This document shows positions 26,901 to 38,900 of a DNA stretch of 64,000 nucleotides, piece after piece. Position numbers and translations under genes: made by a program. The first letter of the stretch is position 1, and the number at the start of each line of letters is the position of its first letter. Below the pieces are notes generated by a model. That model made no database searches. It was not told the origin of the DNA and was given only the letters and a program-made list of their open reading frames with translations. Origin of the DNA: Macquaria australasica (Eukaryota; Chordata; Actinopteri; Centrarchiformes; Percichthyidae); the NCBI GenBank assembly GCA_005408345.1, contig SEMN01000265.1, positions 62,001 to 126,000 of the forward strand. Reading direction: 5' to 3'.

Positions 26901-29900
26901 AACCAGCAAAAAGAGTATACCTCAAAATGTGAGAAATATGAGGGTGTAGGGCTGTTGTAGTTGGCATGCATGTACATAATGAAAGTCTGTTTTTATTGTA
27001 ATGTGCGATTTGTTGTCTTATAGGTCGAGGTAGAGGATAAAACTATTCCCAGGAAGAAACTGAGGCTGGAAAACAAGAATACCTCTTCAACTCATGCTTC
27101 TGTCAAAGTGGTGTAGGTCCCCTAAATCGGAAGCATCCCATACCTGTTTTTAACATGCTTTAAATTAAATGTTATTTTCATTGTTTGTGTGTGTGTGTGT
27201 GTGTGTCAGTTCAGTCAGATAACACAAGCGCTCTTGTCGCTGACAGACGTTCCAGCAATTCAACGGAGGTCCAGGAGCGAAAGAAGGCCAAGAAAAATCC
27301 TGCTCCTCTGCAGCAGCCTCTGACACCCAAAGACACTGCGAAAGACTCCAAGTTACACAAACGCAGTTCTGGGGAGACCCAGGGGTCCAGTAAGGAGGCT
27401 GTAAAGAGCAAAGTGTCCTGCAAGCACAAGAAGAGCAGTGGAAAGCACACAGAGCAGCCACACTTTGAAAAGGTGACTGTCAGGATATAAGCACCTAGGT
27501 TATTATTATTATTATTATTATTATTAAGTTAGTGCATTGCTTCTTTTCCCTAGACAAGTTTCCGCAAGTTCTCATTCATTACATTACATGAAAAAGGAAG
27601 ACATTCAAATTTTAACCAAACGTCTGTCCTCTATTCCTAGCAGAAGCCCCCTAAGAGCAGCCTCGCCATCCCATCATCTTCACAGCCCACCAGGGAAGCT
27701 TTGACAAACAGGCCCCTGCTCAGATTTGAGGACAGGTAAAAATCCTTTCAGCTGTTAAGTTGTTCCAAAATACAGTTTCTTATTTGTTATGTCCCCTAAA
27801 AGCCAGCCTGTGTCTGGACCTAGCAGAATTTTCTTCCCAAAATGCAATATTTCCTCCATTTCCAGAATCTGGTTGTCAGTTTTCCCGTTGAGGAAGAAAA
27901 TTTACAGAACAGAGACGGTTCTGAGATCTTATCCACAGACAGTGTTGGTTTTAGCAGTAAAATTAAGTTTAATGTTACTTGGTGCCAACTACGTAATGGG
28001 AACTCACAACATGTTAGGACAGCTCTCCTGCCTTCCTTTAAAAGCTACAGTAAGATGTAAAAATGACTTTCAAAGTATGACCAAATATGCGTCACACTAA
28101 TCATTTTAGACCAATTTTCCACCCTGAGATGCTCGATAAATATGTGGTTTTTTCATAAAAGCTGAGGTTGTTATAGGTACATCTTTGTTTGCAAGGGAAA
28201 TTCTTATGACCTTTTTTAGTAAATGTAATTCATTATTTGTCAAGTTTATTTTTCAGTAACTGATTATCAAGACTGGAGACTGGTTTTGGATACAGCTCCT
28301 CATATTCTTGGAGCCAATTAAAGTCAAGATTTAAGTCACAGGGTTACACTGGGGCTAAAAGTGGGTGGTCTCAAAAAATCAGGTCCTTTCAGTAATTGGC
28401 AATTAAAAGATTTATAAGGAGATTATTGCTCAGAATACTCAAGATAGTGCAGGCCAGTAACTTTGTGACTTTGTGCAAAACAAAGTACTATTCTGGATTG
28501 TTATTGAAGGTATTGTTTGTATGAGTGACAACAACGTTTTTTTGTGTTATGACGTGTTAGTTGTATGTTGTTGTTACCCATCTAATAAAGCTTCTTTCAC
28601 CTGTAGGCAGTATCCAGTGAAGCATTACATAAAGGAGGCTAAAAAACTGAAGCACAAAGCAGATGCAGAGGTAGGTTTCTCTTTGTTTGTTTTGTGTTCA
28701 TTTACTAAAATGGCTGCAGTCTACCCAGAAATACAAGTAACTTTATAACCAAATTGTGTTTGTTTTTACTCTCTCTGCCTCTCTGTAGTCAGATAAGCTC
28801 AGCAAAGCTTTCAACTACCTGGATGCGGCCATGTACTTTGTTGAGAGTGGCATTGCCATGGAAAAAGATCCACAGATTTCAATGTCTTCCTACACTATGT
28901 TTGCAGAGACGGTAGAACTGCTGAAGTACGAACCCACTTTAATCATAGATTATCTGCACTATAAGTAGCTTTTTGTAATTATTAGTTTGCATGTTTGCAA
29001 AGCCATAGAATGAAGGCTATGTCTGTGACGACACTGAAATGTTTTAAGTTAAATTCAGATTCAAATCTAAGTTAAATTTCAAGCTATAACATGAAGGTTT
29101 TTGCTCCATATCTGCATTTGATTCATGCATTAGTTTTACTGCCACATTCTCCACTCTCACAGGTTTGTACTGAAACTTAAAAATTCAGTGGACCCCTCTG
29201 CTCCACCCTCAGAAAAGGACTTTTTAGCTTTATGGTAAGGCGTAGATGATACTTTATGTGCTGTTTCTCCACACACCGCATTGTCTCATGAGATATCCCT
29301 AACATTACTGGTTATGGTTGAGCTTTATTCTTGTTTTTAAGCTTGCCACCATCTATATTTTGGTAATTGGCAGCATTAGGTGACTTTCATTCAATCTGAA
29401 TTCTCCTTTGTCGTCATTCATTGATGTCAGAGATATGTTTATTTAACTCCAATGTCTTTCTGAAGGCTGTAGTATGTGGTGCTGTAGAATTATTATTATA
29501 AAACACTTATATTGAAAAGCTGATCAGATATTAGAAACAACAGCAACTTGTATGTGCGAGATAACTTTGCTAGTTAGCAGATGTGTGGCACTAAATGGGC
29601 AGTATAAATAATTTATTTTAATGATTCTGCTAATCAAAGATCAGTAGAGGAAAGTGGATTGGATTTATGATATAATGTTAGCTTTATTGCTTAATCTCTG
29701 TTGAGCAGAAACAATTGGCTTATTTTGCTGAAAATATAAAATAGATAGAGGAAACTCCAAAGTTTTAAATAACATAAGAAAACTAGTTGGCAACAAATCA
29801 TTTATTTTGAATTTAAAGAAGAATATATATAATCTGTTTCCACAACATCACCATTGTCAATGACAAACTGGTCTGCCAAGGCCTCCTTTGTGGCTCTTAA

Positions 29901-31792
29901 CATTAGATTGGTATGTTAGGTTTTACCAGCTATAATGCATTTGCATTATGTTGAAACTGCCGTCCAGTTTGAATATCTTTAATTACATTAAAGATGCATT
30001 AGATCAATTGTTTTTGCAAGGACTGAAAATCAATAAGAAGGTGCACCATCGGCAACACAAATTGTTCACTAGTCTGTTCTTTGTTTTCTTTAATGAATCG
30101 TGTGAGTTATGAATAATTCAATAACATTTAATTGTGTCTTGTAGTTTGAAGTGCCAGTCTCTCCTGCAAATGGCCATGTTTCGCCACAAACACAAAACTG
30201 CACTCAAGTATTCAAAGACACTCAATGATCACTTCAGTGTAAGTATTAAGGTATATTACTATAACTCCTAATTTACAGTGTGATTGTTTTGTAATTATTT
30301 GAGTCTAATTAACACTTTAATTAAGTAGTTGTAATTAAGTTGTAAGTAGTATATAACATTTTTAAATAAAATTTGGATCTCTTTCAGAACTCTGCTCAGA
30401 CAACACACGATCCGTCTGTCTTAATGTCAAAGTAAGTCATCTAGTTTGCATGTTGCATTCACTGTTTGGACATATTGCACTAAGCTGTCAGAGGTGTAGC
30501 ACATAAAACGTCTACATCTTTTTTTTTTTTTTTTTAAACCTGTCTCCTTTTAGAGTCACAGACACCCCGTCCCCCAACATGCCGTCTCCAGCCAACACAT
30601 CCACCAGCTCAGGTCCTGGCTCCAACCACAGTGGCAGCGGGTTGGTTGTGGACTCTGTCTGCAGCACCGTGGCGGTTCCCCAGGCCATTGAGCAAGTGGC
30701 ATTCACCTATGTCAACATCACTACGTTAGTCTTGAGCGCTCATGACATCTGGGAGCAGGCGGAGGAGCTGGCACAAAAAGGCAGCGGTAAGAATGGATGA
30801 AAAAAGAGAGCAAACTTTTAAGCTAAATCAGAATATGTTGTAAGACAGAAACCTACATGAATCTGTAAAGCTCCTTGATATTTGTAGTGATGCATCCTCA
30901 AAACATATTACAACACTTTATTCCATCAACTAAGAGAAAGCCATAAGATAAAAATGGGTTTTAAGAAGAGGTTTAAAAGAGTATATACTCAGCAACCTGA
31001 ACAGCGAAGACAAGATTGTGGAACCATTAGCAGGAAGGATCTCAAGCAGCGATCAGGCTCACAGGGAATTTGCAGATCACAGATATATAAACAGGAGCCT
31101 GACTAAAAATGAGCAGTAAAATAAATTCTGTAACTCACAGTTAAGAACGGCAAGGATTGGTGTGATGTGGTCGCTTCTCTTATAACAAGTTAAAAACCTG
31201 GCAGCAGCTTTTTGTAGAAGTTGCAGTCTTTGGATGTTTCGCCTTCTGATATTAGAATAAAGTGCGTTGCAATAGTGATGTCTGGAGGAGATAAACGCAT
31301 GGATGACCTTCTGTAGATCTGCAAAATGAAAGGAATGACCTGATCTTGTTAAATGTCTCAGTTGGATCAAGCAGGACTGCACGACTTAAATCCCACGAGC
31401 ATCAAAAGACAGCTTGAGAGTCTAACATGATGCCTAGATTACAGGCTTTTTAATGTGTGTTAAACATTATTAGATAAGGCACCCAGACTAGATGACAGAC
31501 TGTTAATAATACCAGTGCAGGACACATTACACACATCGGTGGCAGCAGGCTGAAAGATCCGTTTTTAGTCACCCTCCAGATGACTTTAATTTAATAGATG
31601 GATGAACCCAGCGAGTGTTAATGATTTTTGTGATGTTTAACGTTTTTAATATTCCTCTGTGTTTCAGGTATGCTGACGGAGCTGGACACCGTTATGGGCC
31701 CACTGAGCCTGACGTCAAGTATGAGCTCTATGGTCCGTTATACGAGACAGGGCGTCCACTGGCTGAGGCTGGACAGCCAAAAGGTAAAGTGA
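11903..31792 (+). CDS. aff1: AF4/FMR2 family member 1, super elongation complex scaffold
   Basis: AFF1/AF4 is the nuclear scaffold that brings P-TEFb, ELL and AF9/ENL to paused RNA polymerase II. Coding exons: 11903-11919, 15402-15522, 16837-17682, 20182-20223, 22240-22326, 23097-23130, 24685-24742, 25612-25753, 25891-26928, 27024-27107 (or -27110), 27215-27472, 27641-27735, 28607-28670, 28789-28925, 29163-29234, 30145-30238, 30388-30431, 30554-30786, 31668-31792. The joined frame gives about 1196 aa, close to human AFF1. Exons 1-3 hold the N-terminal homology region (NEERNLLRLRAWEQRNQ; LFGQPYK; NRIQRMLGSYEDV). Exon 8 is the acidic Ser-rich tract. Exon 9 has the WQLGNWI segment and SLMVKIDLSLLSRVP, the AF9/ENL-binding pattern. 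Exons 12-19 are the C-terminal homology domain (KEAKKLKHKADAE; AMFRHKHKTALKYS; VRYTRQGVHWLR). Least certain are the exon 8 acceptor and the exon 10 donor. Confidence 0.94.
12219..12239. repeat. Poly(A) tract
   Basis: An uninterrupted A run of about 20 bases in aff1 intron 1. Confidence 0.8.
13150..13365. repeat. Degraded GGCTGCAACT-family repeat in aff1 intron 1
   Basis: Retains CTAATGATTATTTTCGATT, AGAGCCCAAAGAGACGTCTT and AACTAATCGTTATCAAAATC, which are interior landmarks shared with the copies at 7485-7809 and 25028-25440. Termini are not clear. Confidence 0.55.
17735..18022. repeat. Teleost dispersed repeat in aff1 intron 3
   Basis: Begins TTAGCTTAGCTTAGCATACA with GGAAACAGGAGGAAACTGCT, contains TCAAACAAACGAGATGTAAT and GAGCTTTAGAGGTGCTGGTA, and ends AAAATGTCGAACTATCCCTT. 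This is the layout of a very common fish interspersed repeat. The copy is diverged, with no coding frame. Confidence 0.65.
25028..25440. repeat. Composite repeat in aff1 intron 7
   Basis: A GGCTGCAACT-family repeat (start AGGGCTGCAACTATTATAAT, end TAGACTATTTGTTGTAGTTT) is interrupted at about 25105-25200 by a (TAA)n-ACTTTATTTATATAACAGAG block containing GTTTACAAAGTGCTTTGACA, typical of a fish SINE/LINE tail. The outer element is older than the inner one. Confidence 0.55.
25588..25611 (+). promoter_or_regulatory. aff1: (TG)n tract forming the aff1 exon 8 acceptor
   Basis: About ten TG units run directly into TTAG, with no conventional pyrimidine tract. Two other in-frame acceptors exist (AG ending at 25584 and at 25653), so the exon 8 start is uncertain by up to 14 codons. 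Confidence 0.5.
27185..27214 (+). promoter_or_regulatory. aff1: (TG)n tract at the aff1 exon 11 acceptor
   Basis: About ten TG units precede TCAGTTCAG. Only the second AG (27214) fits the phase-0 exon 10 donor. Exon 11 is 258 nt, so skipping would remove 86 codons in frame. Confidence 0.55.
30955..31400 (-). mobile_element. LINE reverse-transcriptase remnant in the last aff1 intron
   Basis: On the minus strand 31077-31382 reads KVIHAFISSRHHYCNAL and LQLLQKAAARFLT, the conserved C-terminal segment of fish CR1/L2-like LINE reverse transcriptases, followed by RSDHITPIL. The frame opens mid-domain and there is no full ORF, so it is a dead 5'-truncated copy. The remaining sequence to about 30955 resembles the same family's downstream part. 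Confidence 0.7.
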
Positions 31793-34310
31793 CCAACAAC
31801 CAGCTGCCGTTCCTGGACCTGAACTGTCCCTCAGGCTTGTGCCAGTTGTCTTTTTCTTTACTTCATGTGGACGTTAACTCATCTCATCAAAAAGGTAGAC
31901 ACAAGATATCATCTCATGTTTGTTCTTAATGATTTGGAAATTCCCAGCAAGGACACCACACTGATTACTGGACCCGTTATTCATTGTTTTCCCTCATGTC
32001 TCTCTTTTTTTCTCTGTGGCACTTTTATGAACTTGGGTTACATCTGCTGTAATCCACATATTTCATGCCTGCTTTGTACCTTCCTGTTCCTCTATCAGCT
32101 GATGTCATGGATTCATTTGTGAATCAGGGCTTTATCCAAACTTTTTATGCAGCCTTATCGCGTGGTTGTGGTGCACGTACTGATACATTATTTATTATCA
32201 CAGCTTTTGTTATTAATGTTACTATTATGACCGGCGGTAATCAGGAAAACCCTGACCGGTAAAACAAAAGGCACTTAACTTGTTCAAAAGTATCATGTTT
32301 GGACTCGTCACCAGTCAGTTTCCCTGTTTGAGTCTGAAATATCAGTTTGATTTGGATTCAGGGATTTTGTATTTTTTTAAATTCTGCGTTGTATTCCTCC
32401 CACAAATCATGTCAGTATCACCCATGAGAATTCAGGTGTGCATGTCACACGGGGTTGAAGTAATTTATTATTAAATTTGTACTGATGACGCGGCCTAATT
32501 TTGACTATGTAGGAAGCAGAAATAAGTCAAATATGGGGAAAATGTTGCTGCCAAAAATTGAAAAGGTGTGCTGCAAAATCACCAGAGAGTAATATTACAT
32601 CTAAGCAAATCCCTTGTTGGCATCTGTATTTCCAGTTTTTCAAATGAGTGTTGCCAGATTTACGCAGCTCTAGATTAAAACTCTTCTTGTGCAATAATAA
32701 GTGCATTTATAAGGATAATTACATTAAAAAAAAAAAAAAAACATGTGCCATACTGTTAATTAGACATGTCCTCTCAGGACAAAATACATGTTGAATGCAG
32801 GTTGAATTATTTGTAGATTATGGAGAGTGTTGTCCGACACAAAGATTAATCTGGACACATTTAAATCACAATCCACATATGAATGACGAGATAAGGAGGC
32901 AAAGTAGGAAAGGTTTTATTATTTAGGGGAGACGTACCTGTACGACATTTTCAGAAGCTGTAAGGTGCAGGTCTTACCTGTCTGCTCCTGTAAGATGCTG
33001 GTTTTCATCTTGACTCTTGTCAGTGTCGGAGAGTGGACGATGATTGGAAACCTCTGACGTCTCATGGTTTGGCAGAGGTGATTTTGGCTGTCATCTTTTT
33101 CTGGCCGGTAATGACAAGTAGTGGACTAATTTGTCAGACCAAAGCAGACTAGATTTTCTTCTCGTCATCCTGTTTAAAAAACAAATGTGCCCCCCTTCTA
33201 ATGGAGATTATACAAGCAACAAAATAAGGTAAACATCTTAATTATAGATGTTTCTTGCAAGAACAAAAAAAAAGGGGGAATAATTTAACATCCCCGACTT
33301 TCTTTAGGTGTAGTGGTGGATGTAGTGGTTCACATTGGCCGTCAGTTTGAGTTACCTTTGAAGTATAGTGGGACTACCACAGTCGTTCAACAGATATGAA
33401 ACTACAGTAGTGTTCCCTTTTATTTGTTTTTGCACCAGTAAGCTGCTTTCCTCTGTTTCCCATGCTTTTGTTGAGTAGCAAATCTGTGGGAGTAGAATAA
33501 ATGGCCAAACTATAGCTTACTAAAGAATGCACTTTTTGAGTATTTGTAGTTAATGTCATGCGTTATTGGACAAAAGAACACCACGTTCCCAAGACCAGCA
33601 GGACTGTGCTGGTCTTTGCTCTTGTTTAGGGTAACTTTTGATTCTAAGCAATAAAGCATGAGTTTTGTTGGCTCGGATTTTTTTAGTGAGGTGTCGACAT
33701 AGTCACAAGTTCGTATTGGTATACGTGGGGATACAAAAATTAATCTGTATGAAATAGTGATGCAGGAAAGGAAACTTTGCTTTAGATTAGATTACTGGGT
33801 TTTGAGACGTTTCGCTTGTTAATTCAGTTGGTGTGTCTGTGCAATTACACGATAAAAGGGCTAAACAAGGATCAAAAAGTGTTCCTAACTTTATTTTCTC
33901 ACATAAATGAAGTGATATTTTTTTAAGTAAGGAGCGAGTACACTGGTGCCATGGCATTTGGGATTATTTTTATGTACGGATCATCGGCAGGCTGTTAGTG
34001 ATCTTCTTACCACGGATATCTACACTGCACACGACATTCATAAATAGTGCAACTGCAACAGTTTTTTTGGGTGTTCTTGTCTTTTTCAACCTGTGGCTTT
34101 TATTTCCATCATCCTTGACTGTTGGTGCTTTGTTTATGAATTACTCTGCAACAAGTTTACACTTCTTGTCCAAATGATTATTTACTGGAAAAATGCTCAG
34201 AAAGGTTTTTGAAGGATGCTTTTTTTCCTTTTGTGAAATATGTAAAGAATTTGTGTTGCAGTGTACAGAGATGAATAAACACTGGAAACGAATTTATTGT
34301 AGTTTAGTCT
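31793..34310 (+). other. aff1: aff1 3'UTR and downstream boundary
   Basis: About 2.5 kb without a supported gene between the aff1 stop and the AATAAA at 34274-34279. It has A-rich and T-rich runs and no recognised repeat. The long 3'UTR is inferred from the position of the first good poly(A) signal that precedes the convergent gene. Confidence 0.5.
34274..34298. terminator. Back-to-back poly(A) signals of aff1 and the lectin gene
   Basis: AATAAA on the plus strand (34274-34279) and TTTATT, i.e. AATAAA on the minus strand, at 34293-34298. Cleavage usually follows such a signal by 10-30 nt, so the two convergent transcripts are predicted to overlap at their 3' ends. Confidence 0.55.
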
Positions 34311-34559
34311 TTTTATCAAGAAACAAGAATTACAGTTTGATATTTGGTAGTAAAAGTTGGTAAATAACACATGAACAGTGAATTACATTTACAACATTTC
34401 TGAATTACTCTGGACATTATCATAAATTGCTGTAAACATTACAAAATAACTTGCACTTCAAAAATGTAAGAGCAACACGGAAATGAAATTTAATCCATCC
34501 AACAATACACCTTATTTTAATAGTGTACTACAATATATACAATAGATTTAAAGCTTAGA

Positions 34560-35065
34560 CTGATCACACTGCAGGCAAATCAGATTTGTTTCTCTAATCA
34601 GATCTTTAAGATAGACTGTCCGCTCTGTTATTGCGTAAGTGATCAGATCGGATTTGTGTATCCAGACGTCACCAACCTTTCTGCATGGGATGCTGTGGTA
34701 ATGACGTAGGCGTTAGTAACTACAAACACTGGTGATGCAGCTTTCCAACGCGGAAGCATGAGAAACGGAGATCCATCATCTCATCTTCCAAACAATCACG
34801 CTGTCCCGTCAAGGTGCAGAACTCCTCCGTCGCAGCAGACTAACTCGGCACCATCACTCTGGATTTGACGTTGTTGTGTGTTGCGTTGCGAAAGACACTT
34901 TGAAATCTGATTTGAGAGACAACCTCCAAATGTGGCTTGGATCCAATTTCCAAAAATTGAATTTAATGTGTTTTTTTTTTTGCTGTCCATACTTTCTAAA
35001 ATCAATCTGGATTTGCCAAAAGACAGATTTGGGCTGGCAGTCTGATCAAGGCCTTATAGAACTCT
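34560..35065. repeat. Teleost dispersed repeat in the 3'UTR of the lectin gene
   Basis: Contains AAATCAGATTTG, AGTGATCAGATCGGATTTGT, CCAGACGTCACCAACC, GACGTTGTTGTGTG and a second AATCTGATTTGAGAGAC block, an arrangement typical of a fish MITE with CAAATCTGATTT arms. It is followed by an A(21) run at about 35100-35121. Confidence 0.5.
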
Positions 35066-35161
35066 GGAGACTTTAAAACTACATTATCACTGATTTGTTT
35101 AAAAAAAAAAAAAAAAAAAAAGCATCAAATTGGATGTACTGTACAAAACTTTAACGATGGT

Positions 35162-35997
35162 TTATATGTCTGATTCTCCTGCAAAGTTGGGGTTGGTGAA
35201 AGCAGGCTGCAACAGAAGAATGACACAACTTTAGTATTTATACTCCCATAAAAACTTGACCATGTGTTCACACCCAACCATAACAGGCTAATCAATAACC
35301 TACCACATCAACGTGACTGGTTGTTTTTGTTGGCAGGCTCAAGCCGCTCAGTTTATACCCCCGGATACTGAAGACGTAGTACAGCAGTCCAACTATCAGG
35401 ATGAAAATCACAATGGCTGCAATGACAGCGCCAGCTATCACCCCTCCATCTGTACAAACAAGATACACAAACAGAGATGTGTCAGCAGGGCAGTTAAAAC
35501 AGTTTTCATTTAACAGTTTCTAAAGCTACCCAACATTGAAACACGTCATTAGTTACCTAAAAAATGAGTAATGAAAGTAACAAGGCTAAGAATCTAAAGT
35601 CATGCTAGCGGCTCTGTGAGACTGTAATTAGGCACAGTAAATAAATAAATAAATAAAACTGACTCAAACACAAAGGGCAGCTGAGGCTGATGGGAATGTC
35701 ATTGCAGGTATTTGATCATAAACCAAATTACTGGACAAAGTTACATTTTGACCTGTTGGTGGCGCTAGAGGAAAAGTCAGAGGAGTAAGATTCATCATCT
35801 GGGGACCGAGAATGTCTAAACAATTTTATGGCACTATATCGACCAGCATTAGCCATGCTAGCAACATTTAGTAATGCTAATAAATCGTAATGCCAGCAGG
35901 CCCAAAGGTACACAAACTGTATTTTTGTCACACTTACGATTGACATCTGGACCATCAGTGGGGAAAACTGGATTACCGCCATCATCTGTCGTGTAGT
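35162..35997 (-). other. Stalk, membrane segment and cytoplasmic tail of the lectin receptor
   Basis: Exons 48-50: 35938-35997 (stalk, acidic/Pro, YYTTDDGGN...), 35304-35449 (GGVIAGAVIAAIVIFILIVG then LLYYVF, the single membrane segment, then SIRGYK stop-transfer) and 35162-35206 (PAFTNPNFAGESDI, stop). The tail has FTNPNF, which resembles the FxNPxY/F endocytosis signal of LDLR-type receptors. No ITAM or kinase motif is seen. Confidence 0.8.
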
Positions 35998-38900
35998 CTG
36001 AAAGAGAGTTTCACATAGAGAAGCTGTTAATCTGCTGCTTAGCATATCTTTTCTACTACATTTTAGTTCTCCAGAGAGGTTTGAAAACCAAAATGAAAGC
36101 TGCAGAAATGAGCCTGCAGTCCTCTGTATTCCATCAGAATATAAAAGAAAAAATCCTTACACTGGCGGTGGCGGCATGCGAAACCTCTCTTCTGCAGGCA
36201 GTTGTTGTCATTCCAGCGTCCGTCATCGTACATCTCCACGCAGTTCTCTTCGGCCACTTCCCCGGGGTGAAAGGCTGCATTGGGCTCACCAGCAGCCCAG
36301 TTGAGGAAGCCCAGAGACGTCTTATCTGTCCAGCCCCAGCCAACTAGAAAATCAAACATACAATACAAGGTTAGTGCACATATCCATATGTTTTCTGTGT
36401 AATTCAAAGCTCAGGAACAAATAGTTGTATGAAAAAACATTGGTATCATTGTTCTTTTGTCTATTTCTACACTCACAGTTGTTGTCCCTGGTGAGGCCGA
36501 TCCAGATGTGGTGTTTTTTGGTGTAGTTGAGGTTCCTGATGAACTCCACCTCCGCTCTGCTGTGGATGGACGCCAGCTCTGCCTTGGCCGACTGGCAGTA
36601 GTGTCGGGAGTCTGGCCAAGAGAAGCCCTGCTGACCGTTGTACACGTAGTAACAGTAGCGGCCATAGGGCATCCAGAATGGCAGACACTTCCCGTCACCA
36701 GGGGCGTGAGTAGGCGGTAGTGTCTCTGAGAGATGACATAACTTACATAATCAACAACGCTTCAAGTTTTAGACTGTAAGTGGAGCTTTGTGTAACATAA
36801 TGCCTCACTATGGGTCTAAAAGACAGACTAGAGAAAACCAATCAGGAATAGAAGGGAGGAAAAAATTGAGTTCAGTTTCAGTGAGTGTTGCATACCTGAG
36901 GAGATCTTGCAGATGTAGCGTTTAGCTTGGTCACACTTGGTGTCGTTCCAGGTCCCGTGGAACGCGAGTGAACCGTGCATGCTCACGCAGCCCTCATCCT
37001 TAACGTTGCTGGGCTCTCCTGGTCCCCACTGAGTGAAAAAAACTGGCCAGCCATCTGACCACATGTAGGAGCTGTCGTCCTGCGTTACAAGATAATATAC
37101 GTAAGCTTGGGTTCAGTGGTTAAAGGGTCAGTTTACCCAAATTTACAAAAAAAAAACACCTCCACCGCAATACTAACGAGGTGAATGTAATTTATTTTGT
37201 GGCGCTCGCAGCACTAAAGAAAATTCTCCTGTAGAAAGTAGTTTCACCTGTCCACAAATACAGAAAAACCAATAGAGGTAAGTGAGAAAATCTATATTTA
37301 CCTTTAGTAATTTGGGTGAATTGACCCTATAATGCAAGTTTAGTTACACCTTAACTGTTATGTTTTTTTATAAAATTGTAATTCATAAAATGTGTAGTGA
37401 CTTAATTATACATTTTTGCAGTTGCACAAGATTTTGCTTCTCAGCTTCATACTTTGTTTGATGGGCTCCTATATGATCAAACTGTTAAAACTGCTAAAGT
37501 TAGAACAGTTTTGGTCATTTCACTTGAGAGATTTCCAGTGGTGGAAAGAACAATTACTCAAGTAAAATTTTGAGGTACTCATACTTTGAGTAATTCCATT
37601 TTCTGCTACTTGATATATCTACTCCACTACATTTAATTGATAGAAATAGTGACTAGGTATTTTTCAGATAAAGATTTTACATGATGATACACTTTTTTTT
37701 TTTTTTTTTGTTTAAATAACTCTTCAACACCCAAAGAGGCCAAATTATCCACTATTTCACAAAAAAGATAAGATTAGAAAAAATAAATACTGATTTGTGC
37801 AGCAGAACCAGCTCCACCTCGACCAGCTACATATTATATCAGGCACAGGGTTCATTTTTCTGCAGAATGAGTACTTTTACTTTTGATACTTTAAGCACAT
37901 TTTGCTGATTATACTTTTACTTGAGTAGGACTTTGATTGCAGGACTTGTACTAGAGTATTCTTTCATTGTTGTATTGGTACTTTTACTGACAGTTAGTTG
38001 TTTGGTCTGACGTTAGCAGAGTTAAACTCTTAATAAATGATAAGAAAACCTAATGATGTTTTTAACTTTGATTGTTGCTTCTTTATCCTTAAATTGTTTT
38101 GATTTGAAACCACATTTTCAGGGGCTTTAATGTCTCTTTAATTTGTAGGTAGTTTAGATTAACTATTGTGTGTTCCCTCCCTGACAGTACCTTGCGTCTG
38201 AGTCCAATCCAGGCATCACCTCTGCCATGCAGGACCACTCCAGCGACGAAGGCCTGGTCGTAGCTCATGTCGATGCTGGCCAGGTTGCCTCCCTGCTGCT
38301 TGCAGGACGCCTGAGCCGCGTCCCAGGTCGCCCGCTCTTCCACCAGCTTGTAGCAGTTCAGGTACCAGGAGATGTAGCCTGCCGGGCAGGGGCTCTGGGT
38401 TGGGGGTGGAGGGTTGATGCTGCTTGCTGAAATGGAAGCAAATGGAGAAATGTCTTCTTTAAGTAAGGCCTGAACAGCGATTTAGCTGCTATATGATTGA
38501 AATGTTTTCTGTTAGTAAAAGGAAGAATAACAACTGGAGTGTTTACTGACATTTCTTCCTGGAGCAGACGAAGCTATGATTCTTATGACAGGCATCATCG
38601 TTCCACCTGCCGCTCACCAGGTGGTTGTGAGCTATCGCCACACAGTGCTCCTGTTGAGAACAACAAGATAGCTTCAAGCTATCTAACTATAAACGCAAAT
38701 CACAATATTTCTTATAAATGAGTCTAAAGTAGAGTATGCTCACCGCTCCTCCTGCATTGTTGGGCTCCTTGTCGTTCCAGTTGGTGTACAGCACAGGGCT
38801 GACCCCGTCACTCCAGGCGTACTGATTCTCTACCAAGAGGTCTGACAGTCCGATCCACGTGGGAAGCCTCAGGTCCCTCAGGTAACTAGACACAAAGTCT

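Larger units (their letters stand above)
36896..38426 (-). other. CTLD11 of the lectin receptor
   Basis: Exons 44 (38191-38426) and 45 (36896-37079). A Pro-rich linker (INPPPPTQSP) leads into CPAGYISWYLNCYKL, QASCKQQGGNLASI, DAWIGL, GPGEPSN, EGCVSM, GTWNDTKC and RYICK. EPS replaces EPN, so sugar binding is uncertain. The intron between the two exons carries two repeats. Confidence 0.85.

Noticed and set aside
26163..26909. Antisense open frames across aff1 exon 9
   Set aside because: They mirror the long coding exon on the opposite strand and show no start context, domain or splicing.
31077..31382. Active LINE
   Set aside because: Only the C-terminal reverse-transcriptase segment remains, with no endonuclease or full-length frame.
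31615..31929. A 104-codon open frame as a separate gene
   Set aside because: It overlaps the last aff1 exon in a different frame; the aff1 frame has the conserved C-terminal homology sequence.
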